From: Bosea sp. (in: a-proteobacteria) | Lineage (GTDB): Bacteria > Pseudomonadota > Alphaproteobacteria > Rhizobiales > Beijerinckiaceae | Direction: 5' to 3' | Length of the DNA stretch: 64,000 bases | Assembly (NCBI RefSeq): GCF_023953965.1 | Contig: NZ_JAMLIX010000001.1 | Location: 1,231,001-1,295,000 of the forward strand | Shown here: positions 8,155 to 16,314 of the stretch, piece after piece | How positions within the stretch are numbered: position 1 is the first letter of the stretch | How the letters are laid out: each line of letters begins with the position of its first letter | Made by a program: the position numbers and the translations under genes | Notes under the pieces: model-generated | Databases searched by the model: none | Seen by the model: the letters and a program-made list of their open reading frames with translations, nothing else | Told to the model about the DNA's origin: nothing

Positions 8155-8982
8155 TCAGAGCGTGCGCTGGTAGTCGATCACGAAATTCCCCGGATCGGGC
8201 CGGCGGCGGGTGTCGAGGTTGTAGAGCGAGATCGAGGTCTCGTAGCCTTGCGGGTCGACCACGACCCATTGCCTGAGCTCGTTGGCGACGAGGTCGAATT
8301 TCAGCGTGATCTTCGAGGTGCCGCCCAGCGTCGTGCGGTCCTCCAGCCTGACCGAGAGCAGATCGCCGTCGATGCTGGCGCCCTTGAGCGTGCCCTCGCG
8401 CGTCAGGTCCATGCGCTCGCGCAGCAGGAACTTCAGCGGCGTCTGGCCGATCGCATAGATGTCCTGCGTCGCCAGGCGCTTGTCGCGCACGGCAACCGAG
8501 GTGCCGTCCGCGATCACCTCCGTGGTCGCCGGCGGCTCGTATTCGAAGCGCATCTTGCCGGGGCGCTGGATATAGATGCGCCCCTCCAGCCGCTTGCCGT
8601 TGGCGGCGTGCTGGATGAAGTTGCCCTGCAGGGTGGTGAAGCTGTTGAGATAGGCGTTCAGCCGCTCGATCGCCTCTTCCTGGGTCGCGGGCGGGGCGGG
8701 CTTGCTCCTGACGGGCGCCGCCGGGGCCGGTGCAGCCGCCGCCGCGGGGCCGGCCGCGGCCGGCGGGGCGGGCGCCGTCTCGGCCGCAGCGGCGCGCGGC
8801 TGGCCGAGGCCCGGGGGCCGGGGCGGCGGCAGCACGAGGCGCGGGGCGGGTTTGGCGGCGATGGGCTTGGGCGGCTGGAGCTGCAGGGGCTGGGCCGCGA
8901 GCGGGCCGGCCGCGAGCGCGAAGCCGGCACACATCGCCACCAGAACCGAAGTCCGAACGGCCGGGGTCAATCTGTCGCGCAA
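8155..8982 (-). CDS. LolA-family outer-membrane lipoprotein carrier with Pro/Ala-rich N-terminal segment
   Basis: A 275-residue periplasmic protein. After a signal peptide (cleavage near 'PLAAQP', residues 27-31) comes a low-complexity Pro/Ala stretch to about residue 98, then a LolA-like domain: 'LNAYLNSFTTLQGNFIQ', 'GRIYIQRPGKMRFEYEPP', 'DKRLATQDIYAIGQTPLKFLL'. LolA ferries lipoproteins from the LolCDE exporter to LolB. The long Pro/Ala spacer is not part of classical LolA and may span the envelope. TTG at 8980-8982 is the furthest possible start, since a TGA precedes it in frame, and an AAGGA ribosome site lies about 10 bases upstream. The ftsK-lolA-xth order is common in alphaproteobacteria. 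Confidence 0.85.
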   Translation of the reverse strand: MRDRLTPAVRTSVLVAMCAGFALAAGPLAAQPLQLQPPKPIAAKPAPRLVLPPPRPPGLGQPRAAAAETAPAPPAAAGPAAAAAPAPAAPVRSKPAPPATQEEAIERLNAYLNSFTTLQGNFIQHAANGKRLEGRIYIQRPGKMRFEYEPPATTEVIADGTSVAVRDKRLATQDIYAIGQTPLKFLLRERMDLTREGTLKGASIDGDLLSVRLEDRTTLGGTSKITLKFDLVANELRQWVVVDPQGYETSISLYNLDTRRRPDPGNFVIDYQRTL

Positions 8983-9106
8983 GGCTCATCCATTCCTTCT
9001 GCCGCGCCCTCGCCCAAGGCCCGATCCGGGCTCAAGGTTGCAGCATCGTCATGGCAATTTGAGGATCGGCGCCGGCCGCCGCAAGGGCGCGCGGTGGCCT
9101 GGAGGT

Positions 9107-11656
9107 TCATTCGTCGTGCTGATTCTGGCCTTCGACCAGGATCTCGCGTTTACCTGCGTGGTTAGCTGGCCCGACGATACCCTCGTTCTCCATGCGCTCC
9201 ATGATGGAGGCGGCGCGGTTGTAGCCGATCTGGAGGCGGCGCTGGATGTAGGATGTCGAGGCCTTGCGGTCGCGCAGCACGACGGCGACGGCCTGCTCGT
9301 AAGGGTCGTCCGAGTCGCAGGCGCCCATGCCGGTCTTGTCGAAGACCGCGCCGCCCTCGTCGTCGGCGCCGTCCTCGTCCTCGCAGGTGACGGCGTCGAG
9401 GTATTGCGGCCGGCCTTGCGTCTTGAGGTGAGCCACGACCTTCTCGACCTCTGCGTCGGAGACGAAGGGCCCGTGGACGCGGGTGATGCGCCCGCCGCCG
9501 GCCATGTAGAGCATGTCGCCCTGGCCGAGCAGCTGCTCGGCGCCCATCTCGCCGAGGATGGTGCGCGAGTCGATCTTGCTCGTCACCTGGAAGGAGATGC
9601 GGGTCGGGAAGTTCGCCTTGATCGTGCCGGTGATGACGTCGACCGAGGGGCGCTGCGTCGCCAGCACGACATGGATGCCGGCGGCGCGCGCCATCTGGGC
9701 GAGCCTCTGGATCGTGCCCTCGATCTCCTTGCCGGCGACCATCATCAGGTCGGCCATCTCGTCGACGATGACGACGATATAGGGCAGAGGCTCGAGGTCC
9801 ATGACCTCGTCTTCGTAGATCGCCTCGCCCGAGTGCCTGTCGAAGCCGGTCTGGACGGTGCGGGTGATGACCTCTCCGGCGGCTTTCGCCTCCTGGACGC
9901 GGGCATTGAAGCCGTCGATGTTGCGCACCGAGAGCTTCGACATCTTCTTGTAGCGCTCCTCCATCTCGCGCACGGCCCATTTGAGGGCGACGACGGCCTT
10001 CTTGGGATCGGTGACGACGGGGGTGAGCAGATGCGGGATGCCGTCATAGACGGAGAGTTCGAGCATCTTGGGGTCGACCATGATCAGGCGGCATTCCTCG
10101 GGCTTGAGCCGGTAGAGGATCGACAGGATCATGGTGTTGATGGCGACGGACTTGCCCGAACCGGTGGTGCCGGCGACGAGGAGGTGGGGCATGCGGGCGA
10201 GGTCTGCGATGACGGGCTCGCCGCCGATGGTCTTGCCGAGGCAGAGCGCAAGCTTGTGGCGGGTGGTCTCGAAGTCCTGGCTGGCGAGGAGCTCGCGCAG
10301 GAAGACGGTCTCGCGCCGTGCGTTGGGCAGTTCGATGCCGATGGCGTTCTTGCCCTGAACCACAGCCACCCGCGCCGAGACCGCGCTCATCGACCGCGCG
10401 ATGTCGTCCGCCAACGAGATCACACGCGAACTCTTCGTCCCAGGCGCAGGCTCCAGCTCGTAAAGCGTCACAACAGGGCCGGGGCGCACCTGCGAGATTT
10501 CGCCGCGCACGCCGAAATCCTCGAGCACGCCCTCGAGCAGCGTGGCGTTCTGCTCCAGCGCGTCGGTCGAGACGGTGTGGGCCGCGACCTTCTTCGGCTC
10601 GGCCAGATAGGTCAGCGGCGGCAGCTCGAACGTGTCGCGGTCGAGCAGGGAGGGCTGGGCCTCGCGCTGCATGCGCTTGCCGGGCTTGGGCGCGGGGCGC
10701 GGCATGGTCACGCGCGGGGCATTGAGATCGCGCAGGTCCTGCGGCTCGTCGTCGAGGTCGAAGGGGGCGTCGCCATCGTCGGAGGCCGCGGCGGGAAGCG
10801 GCGGCGGATCGAAATCGGGCAGGCCGCGGCGGGCGGCCGGGGCCTCGCCGAACTGCGGCTCGCGGCGGACGCGGCCGCCGTCGCGCGCGGGCATCGGGCC
10901 AGTGTCGACGACCGGTTCCGGCGGCTGCGGCAGGCGGCGCAGGATCGCGGCGCGCAGCGCCATCGCGCCATGCGCCAGCCAGCCGATCAGGATGACGGTG
11001 ATGCCGGGCTCGTCGTCGCGGCGTTCCTCGCCGTCGGACCAGCTGTCCTCGCTCTCGTCGCCGTCGAGGGCCGGGTCCTCGTCGGTGACGAAGCCGAAGC
11101 CGGCGGCGGCGGTGACGGCGAGGATCGCGATGCCGGCATAGAGGAAGCCGACGAGGCTGCCGACCGCGCTGCCGGCGATGCCCGCGATGTTGCGGCTGCC
11201 GAAGAGCAGGCCGTCGCCGATCACGCCGCCCATGCCGGTGGGCAAGGGCCAGCGCGGCGTCGCGGGCAGCGCGCTGGCGACGGCGGCGGCCGCGGCGACG
11301 CCGACGACCCAGAGGCCGAGCTTCAGCGCGCCGCGATCGAAGAGGTGGAAGCGCACGAGCCGGAGCGCCCAGATCACCGGCGGGAACAGCAGCGCGATGA
11401 CGCCGAGCCCGATGAGCTGCATCAGGAGATCGGCGACCATCGCGCCCGGCCGGCCGAGCCAGTTGCGGACGGCGCCGCTGGTGGCGTTGTTGAGGCTGGG
11501 ATCGTCGACCGACCAGCTCGCCAGCGCCGCCGAGATCGCGACCATCATGGCGAGGATGCCGAGCCCCGTCAGCTCCGAGGCGCGGCGCGACAGGAAATCG
11601 CGCAGCGGGTCGGGCAGGCGGTCCATGAGCGATTGGGAGCGGCGGATCGTGCGCAT
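9107..11656 (-). CDS. ftsK: DNA translocase FtsK
   Basis: An 849-residue FtsK/SpoIIIE protein. The N-terminal 200 residues hold four to five membrane helices that anchor it at the septum; an acidic, Pro-rich linker runs to about residue 330. The alpha/beta motor carries Walker A (GTTGSGKS) at 496-503 and Walker B in 'IVVIVDEMADLMM'. The C-terminal gamma winged-helix ('SYIQRRLQIGYNRAASIMERME') reads KOPS sequences and activates XerCD. The protein pumps the terminus region into daughter cells and links segregation with division. A TTAA-N7-TTAA box 75-90 bases upstream suggests cell-cycle control by CtrA. Confidence 0.97.
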   Translation of the reverse strand: MRTIRRSQSLMDRLPDPLRDFLSRRASELTGLGILAMMVAISAALASWSVDDPSLNNATSGAVRNWLGRPGAMVADLLMQLIGLGVIALLFPPVIWALRLVRFHLFDRGALKLGLWVVGVAAAAAVASALPATPRWPLPTGMGGVIGDGLLFGSRNIAGIAGSAVGSLVGFLYAGIAILAVTAAAGFGFVTDEDPALDGDESEDSWSDGEERRDDEPGITVILIGWLAHGAMALRAAILRRLPQPPEPVVDTGPMPARDGGRVRREPQFGEAPAARRGLPDFDPPPLPAAASDDGDAPFDLDDEPQDLRDLNAPRVTMPRPAPKPGKRMQREAQPSLLDRDTFELPPLTYLAEPKKVAAHTVSTDALEQNATLLEGVLEDFGVRGEISQVRPGPVVTLYELEPAPGTKSSRVISLADDIARSMSAVSARVAVVQGKNAIGIELPNARRETVFLRELLASQDFETTRHKLALCLGKTIGGEPVIADLARMPHLLVAGTTGSGKSVAINTMILSILYRLKPEECRLIMVDPKMLELSVYDGIPHLLTPVVTDPKKAVVALKWAVREMEERYKKMSKLSVRNIDGFNARVQEAKAAGEVITRTVQTGFDRHSGEAIYEDEVMDLEPLPYIVVIVDEMADLMMVAGKEIEGTIQRLAQMARAAGIHVVLATQRPSVDVITGTIKANFPTRISFQVTSKIDSRTILGEMGAEQLLGQGDMLYMAGGGRITRVHGPFVSDAEVEKVVAHLKTQGRPQYLDAVTCEDEDGADDEGGAVFDKTGMGACDSDDPYEQAVAVVLRDRKASTSYIQRRLQIGYNRAASIMERMENEGIVGPANHAGKREILVEGQNQHDE

Positions 11657-11729
11657 GCGGTTTACGAGGTCTGTCCGGGCTTCAGGGCCGCATCGTTCCG
11701 GCCATCCGCGAAAGCTTAGGAAGCGCAGG

Positions 11730-11744
11730 TTAAGACCCGCTTAA
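11730..11744. promoter_or_regulatory. Candidate CtrA-binding box upstream of ftsK
   Basis: TTAA (11730-11733), seven bases, TTAA (11741-11744). It is embedded in a longer inverted repeat, GGTTAAG at 11728-11734 and CTTAACC at 11740-11746. This matches the full CtrA consensus TTAA-N7-TTAA known from Caulobacter and other alphaproteobacteria. TTAA is rare in this GC-rich window, and the box sits about 80 bases upstream of the ftsK ATG, a sensible promoter position. Binding is inferred. Confidence 0.6.
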
Positions 11745-11770
11745 CCTTGCCGGCAGGCGGGCATGAAAGA

Positions 11771-11794
11771 GCCCCGGCGGTCGCCCGCCGGGGC
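11771..11794 (-). terminator. Intrinsic terminator of glnK-amtB
   Basis: A perfect 10-bp GC stem (GCCCCGGCGG / CCGCCGGGGC) with a TCGC loop lies 28 bases after the amtB stop. In the minus-strand direction it is followed by TCTTTC. Confidence 0.65.
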
Positions 11795-11821
11795 CTGCTT
11801 CAGGTGAAGCGCGCGAAGCAA

Positions 11822-13153
11822 TCACATGTTGTAGGCGCGCTCGCCGTGCTCGGCGATATCGAGGCCCTCGCGCTCCTCATCGCAGGTGACGCGCAGGCCG
11901 ATGACCGCGTCGACGATCTTGAACAGGACGAAGGAGCCGACGCCGCACCAGACGACCGCGACCGCGACCGCGACGAACTGCTTCCAGAGCTGCGCGCCCA
12001 TGGCGTAGTCGGCGACGCCGACGCCGCCCAATGCCGGAGCGACGAAGATGCCGGTGCCGAGCGAGCCGATGATGCCGCCGACGCCGTGGACGCCGAAGAC
12101 GTCGAGCGAATCGTCGTAGCCGAGCGCGTTCTTGACCGTGGTGCAGAAGAAGAAGCAGACGACGCCGGCGATCGCGCCGAGCACGATCGCGCCCATCGGC
12201 CCGACGAGGCCGGCGGCGGGCGTCACGGCGACGAGGCCGGCGACGATGCCCGACAGCATGCCGAGCAGCGAGGGCTTGCCCTTGACGGCCCATTCGATGA
12301 AGAGCCAGCCCAGCGCCGCGGCGGCGGTGGCGGTGAAGGTGTTGATCATGGCGAGCGCGGCGCCGGCCGTGGCCTCGAGATTCGAGCCGGCATTGAAGCC
12401 GAACCAGCCGACCCAGAGCACGGCGGTGCCGATGAAGGTCATGGTCAGCGAATGCGGCGACATCAGCTCGCGGCCGTAGCCGATGCGCTTGCCGATCACC
12501 AGCGCGCCGACGAGGGCGGCGATGCCGGCATTGATGTGGACGACCGTGCCGCCGGCGAAATCGAGCGCGCCGAGGGTGAAGAGATAGCCTTCCGAGAACC
12601 AGACCATATGCGCCATCGGGAAATAGACGAAGGTCGACCACAGCAGGACGAAGAGCATGAGCGCCGAGAACTTCATCCGCTCGACGAAGCCGCCGACGAT
12701 CAGCGCCGGCGTGATCATCGCGAAGGTCATCTGGAAGCAGACGAAGACGTATTCGGGGATCACCACGCCCTTGGTGAAGGTGTCCGTGGTGGTCTCGACG
12801 CTGACGCCGGCGAGGAAGGCCTTGGAGAAGGAGCCGATGAAGCTCGTCAGCGCGCCGCCGCCGGTGAAGGCGAGGCTGTAGCCGTAGACCACCCAGACGA
12901 TGCACATCACGGCGGCGGTGGCGGTGACCTGGCTCATCACCGAGAGCATGTTCTTCGAGCGGGCAAGCCCGCCATAGAACAAGGCGAGCCCCGGCAGCGT
13001 CATGAACAGCACGAGCAGGGTCGAGACCAGCATCCAGGCGGTATCGCCCTTGTTCGGAACGGCCGCCGGTTCCTGCGCCAGCGCGGCGCCGGCCGAGAGG
13101 GCGGCGAGAGCGAGAGCGGCCGGTCCGGCCCGCAGCGAAGTCCTGAAAACCAT
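11822..13153 (-). CDS. amtB: Ammonium transporter
   Basis: A 443-residue Amt/Rh-family channel for NH3/NH4+. A cleavable signal peptide ends near 'ALAQEP' (residue 25), followed by about eleven membrane helices starting at 'TAWMLVSTLLVLFMTLPGLALFYGGL', the Amt signature. The conserved pore-lining 'GGTVVHINAG' (first pore His) and the later 'DVFGVHGVGGIIGSLGTGIF' (second pore His) are both present. The ATG at 13151-13153 has a clear AGGAG ribosome site, and no upstream start resembles the family. glnK lies 28 bases upstream in the same operon; uridylylation-controlled GlnK plugs AmtB. Regulation is probably by NtrC and sigma-54 (see 13588-13603). Confidence 0.96.
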   Translation of the reverse strand: MVFRTSLRAGPAALALAALSAGAALAQEPAAVPNKGDTAWMLVSTLLVLFMTLPGLALFYGGLARSKNMLSVMSQVTATAAVMCIVWVVYGYSLAFTGGGALTSFIGSFSKAFLAGVSVETTTDTFTKGVVIPEYVFVCFQMTFAMITPALIVGGFVERMKFSALMLFVLLWSTFVYFPMAHMVWFSEGYLFTLGALDFAGGTVVHINAGIAALVGALVIGKRIGYGRELMSPHSLTMTFIGTAVLWVGWFGFNAGSNLEATAGAALAMINTFTATAAAALGWLFIEWAVKGKPSLLGMLSGIVAGLVAVTPAAGLVGPMGAIVLGAIAGVVCFFFCTTVKNALGYDDSLDVFGVHGVGGIIGSLGTGIFVAPALGGVGVADYAMGAQLWKQFVAVAVAVVWCGVGSFVLFKIVDAVIGLRVTCDEEREGLDIAEHGERAYNM

Positions 13154-13181
13154 CGTCGAAAACTCCTGGAGGGTGCGGGCT

Positions 13182-13520
13182 TCAGAGCGCGTCGGCATCG
13201 GTCTCGCCGGTGCGGATGCGCACGGCCTTCTCGATCGAGGAGACGAAGATCTTGCCGTCGCCGATCTGGCCGGTGCGGGCGGCGGCCGTGATCGTCTCGA
13301 TCACCGCGGCGACGCGATCGTCGGATACCGCGACCTCGATCTTGATCTTCGGCAGGAAGCTCACGGCGTATTCGGCGCCGCGGTAGATCTCGGTATGGCC
13401 CTTCTGCCGGCCATAGCCCTTCACCTCGGTCACGGTCAGGCCGTGGACGCCGATACCGGTGAGCCCGTCGCGGGCCTCCTCCAGCTTGAACGGCTTGATG
13501 ATCGCCATCACGATTTTCAT
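13182..13520 (-). CDS. glnK: P-II nitrogen regulatory protein GlnK
   Basis: Exactly 112 residues, the P-II family length. The T-loop is intact (GRQKGHTEIYRGAEYAVSFLPK) with uridylylated Tyr51. The B-loop is 'TAAARTGQIGDGKIFV' and the C-terminal 'VRIRTGETDADAL' completes the trimer site. It senses ATP/ADP, 2-oxoglutarate and glutamine status and gates AmtB. I start at the ATG at 13518-13520 (MKIVMAIIKPFK); the open frame continues upstream without similarity. Linkage with amtB identifies it as the GlnK-type paralogue. A sigma-54-like promoter lies 68-83 bases upstream. Confidence 0.96.
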   Translation of the reverse strand: MKIVMAIIKPFKLEEARDGLTGIGVHGLTVTEVKGYGRQKGHTEIYRGAEYAVSFLPKIKIEVAVSDDRVAAVIETITAAARTGQIGDGKIFVSSIEKAVRIRTGETDADAL

Positions 13521-13587
13521 GTGCTGGGTTTTCCCGTCTGCGCCGCCGGGCTGGCGGCCCGGCGGCCTGTTGCGCCGCAACCGGCAA

Positions 13588-13603
13588 TTCAAGGGACGTG
13601 CCA
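13588..13603 (-). promoter_or_regulatory. Candidate sigma-54 (RpoN) promoter for glnK-amtB
   Basis: On the minus strand the bases read TGGCACG-TCCC-TTGAA, against the sigma-54 consensus TGGCACG-N4-TTGCA. The -24 half is perfect and the spacing is correct; the only departure is A for C in the -12 element. Transcription would start near 13577, giving a leader of about 57 bases before glnK. Nitrogen-controlled sigma-54 promoters before glnK-amtB are well established in proteobacteria. Confidence 0.6.
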
Positions 13604-13675
13604 ACCCGCTCCGGGCCTGGGAAAGGCGGCTACCGGAGGCAAAATCATGTGGGAAAAGCGAAAAAGGCCGCAGGC

Positions 13676-13721
13676 TCTGCCTAATTACCGGGCAGATTTC
13701 AGGCTGCTGTGCAGTTGCCTG
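13676..13721. promoter_or_regulatory. Two dyad-symmetric candidate enhancer sites upstream of glnK
   Basis: TCTGCC (13676-13681) and GGCAGA (13691-13696) form an inverted repeat with 9 bases between. A second imperfect dyad, CAGGC-N2-CTG-N2-CAG-N2-GCCTG, covers 13700-13721. They lie about 100-145 bases upstream of the predicted start, where NtrC enhancers usually sit. They do not match the enteric NtrC consensus closely, so the assignment is tentative. Confidence 0.3.
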
Positions 13722-13773
13722 ATTTCAGCTCACTTCCGATCGCAGCGACGACGAGCGGTGCGAAACACGCCCG

Positions 13774-14640
13774 TCAGGTGAGATCGGGGCGGGGCCGGAT
13801 CAGACCCTCCTGCGCGACCGAGGCGACGAGGCGGCCGTGGCGGTCGAAGACGAGGCCACGCGAAAAACCGCGCGCGCCCGCGGTGGAGGGGCTGTCCTGC
13901 GCGTAGAGCAGCCAGTCATCCGCCCGGAAGGGCCGGTGGAACCACAGCGCATGGTCGAGGCTGGCGGCCTGGATCTTCCCGTCGAAGACCGTGGCGCCAT
14001 GAGCGATCAGGCTCGCATCGAGCAGCAGCAGGTCGGAGGCATAGGCGAGCACGCTGCGGTGGAAGGCCGGTTCGTCGGGCAGGGGCTCGACCGCGCGCAT
14101 CCAGACGTTGAACTTCGGCTCCAGGCCGGTGGCGGCGCGATAGCGCTCGATTTCGACGGGGCGGATCTCGATCGGGCGCTTGCGCTGGTAGAAGCCCTGG
14201 AGCGGGTCGTGCTGCGACCTGTCGATGAGCTTCGCCAGTGCCGCGCGATCCGGCAGCTCTTCCGGCATCGGCACCTCCGGCATCGGCATCTGGTGCTCGT
14301 AGCCGGGCTCGTCGATATGGAACGAGGCCGACATGGCGAAGATCGCCTCGCCCTTCTGGATGGCGAGCACGCGGCGCGTCGTGAAGGAGCGCCCGTCGCG
14401 CAGGCGCTCGACCTCGTAGACGATCGGCACCTCGGGATCGCCCGGCAGCAGGAAATAGGCCTGCAGCGAATGCGCCTGGCGGCCCTCGACCGTTTGGCTG
14501 GCGGCATAGAGCGATTGCGCGATCACCTGCCCGCCGAAGACGCGCGGCCAGGTCGATTGCGGGCTGCGACCGCGGAACAGGTTGCGCTCGAGCCTTTCGA
14601 GGTCGAGAATCGCCAACAGGGAGGCGCTGATCTGTGACAT
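13774..14640 (-). CDS. tesB: Acyl-CoA thioesterase II (TesB family)
   Basis: A 288-residue double-hotdog thioesterase that hydrolyses acyl-CoA to fatty acid and CoA. Family signatures: 'FRGRSPQSTWPRVFGGQVIAQSLYAA', 'AHSLQAYFLLPGD', 'RSFTTRRVLAIQKGEAIF', and in the second hotdog 'ASLDHALWFHRPFRADDWLLYAQDSPS', which supplies the catalytic Asp, followed by 'ARGFSRGLVFDRHGRLVASVAQEGLIR'. I start at the ATG at 14638-14640 (MSQISASLLAILDLE); the frame is open further upstream, with in-frame ATGs at 14652 and 14706. Divergent from the UbiH-family gene. Broad substrate range is known for the family; the physiological substrate here is unknown. Confidence 0.93.
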   Translation of the reverse strand: MSQISASLLAILDLERLERNLFRGRSPQSTWPRVFGGQVIAQSLYAASQTVEGRQAHSLQAYFLLPGDPEVPIVYEVERLRDGRSFTTRRVLAIQKGEAIFAMSASFHIDEPGYEHQMPMPEVPMPEELPDRAALAKLIDRSQHDPLQGFYQRKRPIEIRPVEIERYRAATGLEPKFNVWMRAVEPLPDEPAFHRSVLAYASDLLLLDASLIAHGATVFDGKIQAASLDHALWFHRPFRADDWLLYAQDSPSTAGARGFSRGLVFDRHGRLVASVAQEGLIRPRPDLT

Positions 14641-14763
14641 GGTCGGCGGCATCGCGGGCGGGTTGACGGAGCGGCCGGCGGCCCGCATGGGCACGGCCGG
14701 TTTCATCGTGCATCAGCACCGAGGTGTCCCGTGGCGTCAAGTCGGCGCGAGGAGAGGGATGGT

Positions 14764-16017
14764 ATGGCAAGCGAGCGGGACGGCGGCAGCCTCAAGCGCA
14801 TCGTCATCGCGGGCGGCGGGATCGCCGGGCTCACGCTGGCACTGGCGCTGAAACAGGGGCTGGGCGCGGATTTCGCCGTCGTCCTGGCCGATCCGGCGCC
14901 GGCGGTCCCTCACCGCGCCGACAACCGGGCCTATGCGGTCGCCGCCGGCGGCCGCGCGATGCTGCAAACGCTCGGGATCTGGGCGGGAATCGCCGCGACG
15001 GCGCAGCCGATGACGGAAATGATCGTCTCGGACAGCCGGACCGGGGATGCGGTGCGCCCGGTTTTCCTGACCTTCGACGGCGAGGTCGAACCCGGCGAGC
15101 CCTTTGCCCATATGGTCGAGAATGCGGGGCTCGTCGCAGCGCTGAGGGCAGCCTGCACCGAGGCCGGCGTCGTGCTGCGCGCGACCGGCGTGCGGCGTTT
15201 CATGGCCGCGGATGCGGCGGTCGAGGTCGTCTTCGGCGATGGCGGGCGCTGCGGGGCCACGCTCCTGGTCGCCGCCGACGGGGCGCGCTCGAAGCTGCGC
15301 GAGCAGGCCGGCATCGGCTGGGTCGGCTGGGATTACGGCCAGTCCGGCATCGTCGCCACGATCGGGCATGAGCGGCCCCATCACGGCCGGGCGGTCGAGC
15401 ATTTCCTGCCGTCCGGGCCCTTCGCCATCCTGCCGCTGGCCGATGGCGGCGGGCTTCGCCACCGCTCCTCGATCGTCTGGACGGAGCGGACGCGGAACGT
15501 GCCGGCCCTGCTCTCGCTCGATGCCGACGACATGCTGGCCGAGATCGAGCGGCGCTTCGGGCTCGAACTCGGCGGGATTACGCTCGAAAGCCCGGTCAGC
15601 GCGCATCCGCTCGGCTTCGGCGTGGCCCGGCGCTTCGTCGGCGAGCGGCTCGCGCTCCTGGGTGATGCGGCGCATCTGATCCACCCAATCGCCGGGCAGG
15701 GGCTCAATCTCGGCCTGAAGGACGTCGCGGCGCTGGCGGAGGTCATCGTCGACGCGGCGCGGCTGGGGCTCGATCCCGGTGCGCCCGACGTGCTGGAGGA
15801 TTACGAGAAGGCGCGCCGCTTCGACACGGTGGCGATGGGGGCGGTGACGGACGGGCTCAACCGCCTGTTCTCGAACGATGCGACGCCGCTCAGGCTCGCG
15901 CGCGATCTGGGCCTCGGCCTCGTCGACCGGATGCCGGGGCTGAAGCGCTTCTTCATCCGCGAGGCGGCCGGCCTCGCCGGCGCGCCGCCGAGGCTGCTTC
16001 GGGGCGAGGCGCTGTAG
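14764..16017 (+). CDS. UbiH/UbiF/COQ6-family FAD-dependent hydroxylase
   Basis: A 417-residue flavoprotein monooxygenase. The N-terminal dinucleotide-binding motif is 'VIAGGGIAGLTLALAL', the second FAD/NADPH motif 'LLVAADGARSKLR', and the third 'ERLALLGDAAHLIHPIAGQGLNLGLKDVAAL'; the latter matches the ubiquinone-hydroxylase signature almost exactly. It should hydroxylate the aromatic ring during ubiquinone synthesis. Which ring position cannot be decided, since alphaproteobacteria use varied UbiH/UbiL-type enzymes. The ATG at 14764 has a GGAGAGGGATGG ribosome site; an upstream in-frame ATG at 14731 is less likely. Confidence 0.9.
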   Translation: MASERDGGSLKRIVIAGGGIAGLTLALALKQGLGADFAVVLADPAPAVPHRADNRAYAVAAGGRAMLQTLGIWAGIAATAQPMTEMIVSDSRTGDAVRPVFLTFDGEVEPGEPFAHMVENAGLVAALRAACTEAGVVLRATGVRRFMAADAAVEVVFGDGGRCGATLLVAADGARSKLREQAGIGWVGWDYGQSGIVATIGHERPHHGRAVEHFLPSGPFAILPLADGGGLRHRSSIVWTERTRNVPALLSLDADDMLAEIERRFGLELGGITLESPVSAHPLGFGVARRFVGERLALLGDAAHLIHPIAGQGLNLGLKDVAALAEVIVDAARLGLDPGAPDVLEDYEKARRFDTVAMGAVTDGLNRLFSNDATPLRLARDLGLGLVDRMPGLKRFFIREAAGLAGAPPRLLRGEAL

Positions 16018-16052
16018 GGTCCGGCTGGACCGGTGACAATAGAGGCGTAGGG

Positions 16053-16078
16053 AACCCTCTCCCGGAGGGAGAGGGGTT
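16053..16078. terminator. Bidirectional terminator-like hairpin between convergent genes
   Basis: AACCCTCTCCC (16053-16063) pairs with GGGAGAGGGGTT (16067-16078), with one bulged G and a three-base loop. It lies between the convergent UbiH-family and Trm112-like genes. Hairpins of this CCCTCTCCC/GGGAGAGGG type can also be dispersed repeats; only one copy is present in this window. Confidence 0.5.
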
Positions 16079-16104
16079 CGCGCGCCCGAGAATGACGCCG
16101 AGCC

Positions 16105-16314
16105 TCACTCCTCCAGCGGCCGGGCCTCTTCCGGCAGCATGATCGGGATGCCGTCGCGGATCGGATAGGCGAGCTTCGCCGCCCGGCTGATCAGCTCCTG
16201 CCTGGCCGCATCGTATTCCAGCGTCGCCTTGGTCAGCGGGCAGACCAGGATCTCCAGGAGCTTCGGGTCGATGCGGGTGGTGGTTTCGGCTTCGCCGGTC
16301 ATCGCTTTGTCCAT
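16105..16314 (-). CDS. Trm112-family small protein (YcaR-like)
   Basis: A 69-residue protein with the Trm112 core: 'IDPKLLEILVCPLTKATLEYDAARQELISRAAKLAYPIRDGIPIMLPEEARPL'. Eukaryotic Trm112 activates methyltransferases; bacterial short forms are of unknown role. Only one Cys is present where zinc-binding members have CPxCK, so metal binding is doubtful. The ATG at 16312-16314 follows directly on the TAG of the glutamate dehydrogenase gene (TAGATG), so it is the second gene of that operon; an ATG at 16302 (MTGEAE) would remove four residues. Confidence 0.85.
   Translation of the reverse strand: MDKAMTGEAETTTRIDPKLLEILVCPLTKATLEYDAARQELISRAAKLAYPIRDGIPIMLPEEARPLEE

Noticed and set aside
8702..11719. 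1005-codon open frame opposite ftsK and lolA
   Set aside because: Crosses two genes on the other strand and shows only low-complexity, charged sequence.
16053..16078. CCCTCTCCC/GGGAGAGGG hairpin as a member of a REP-like family
   Set aside because: Only one copy is present in the window, so a terminator between convergent genes is the simpler reading; a genome-wide count would decide.
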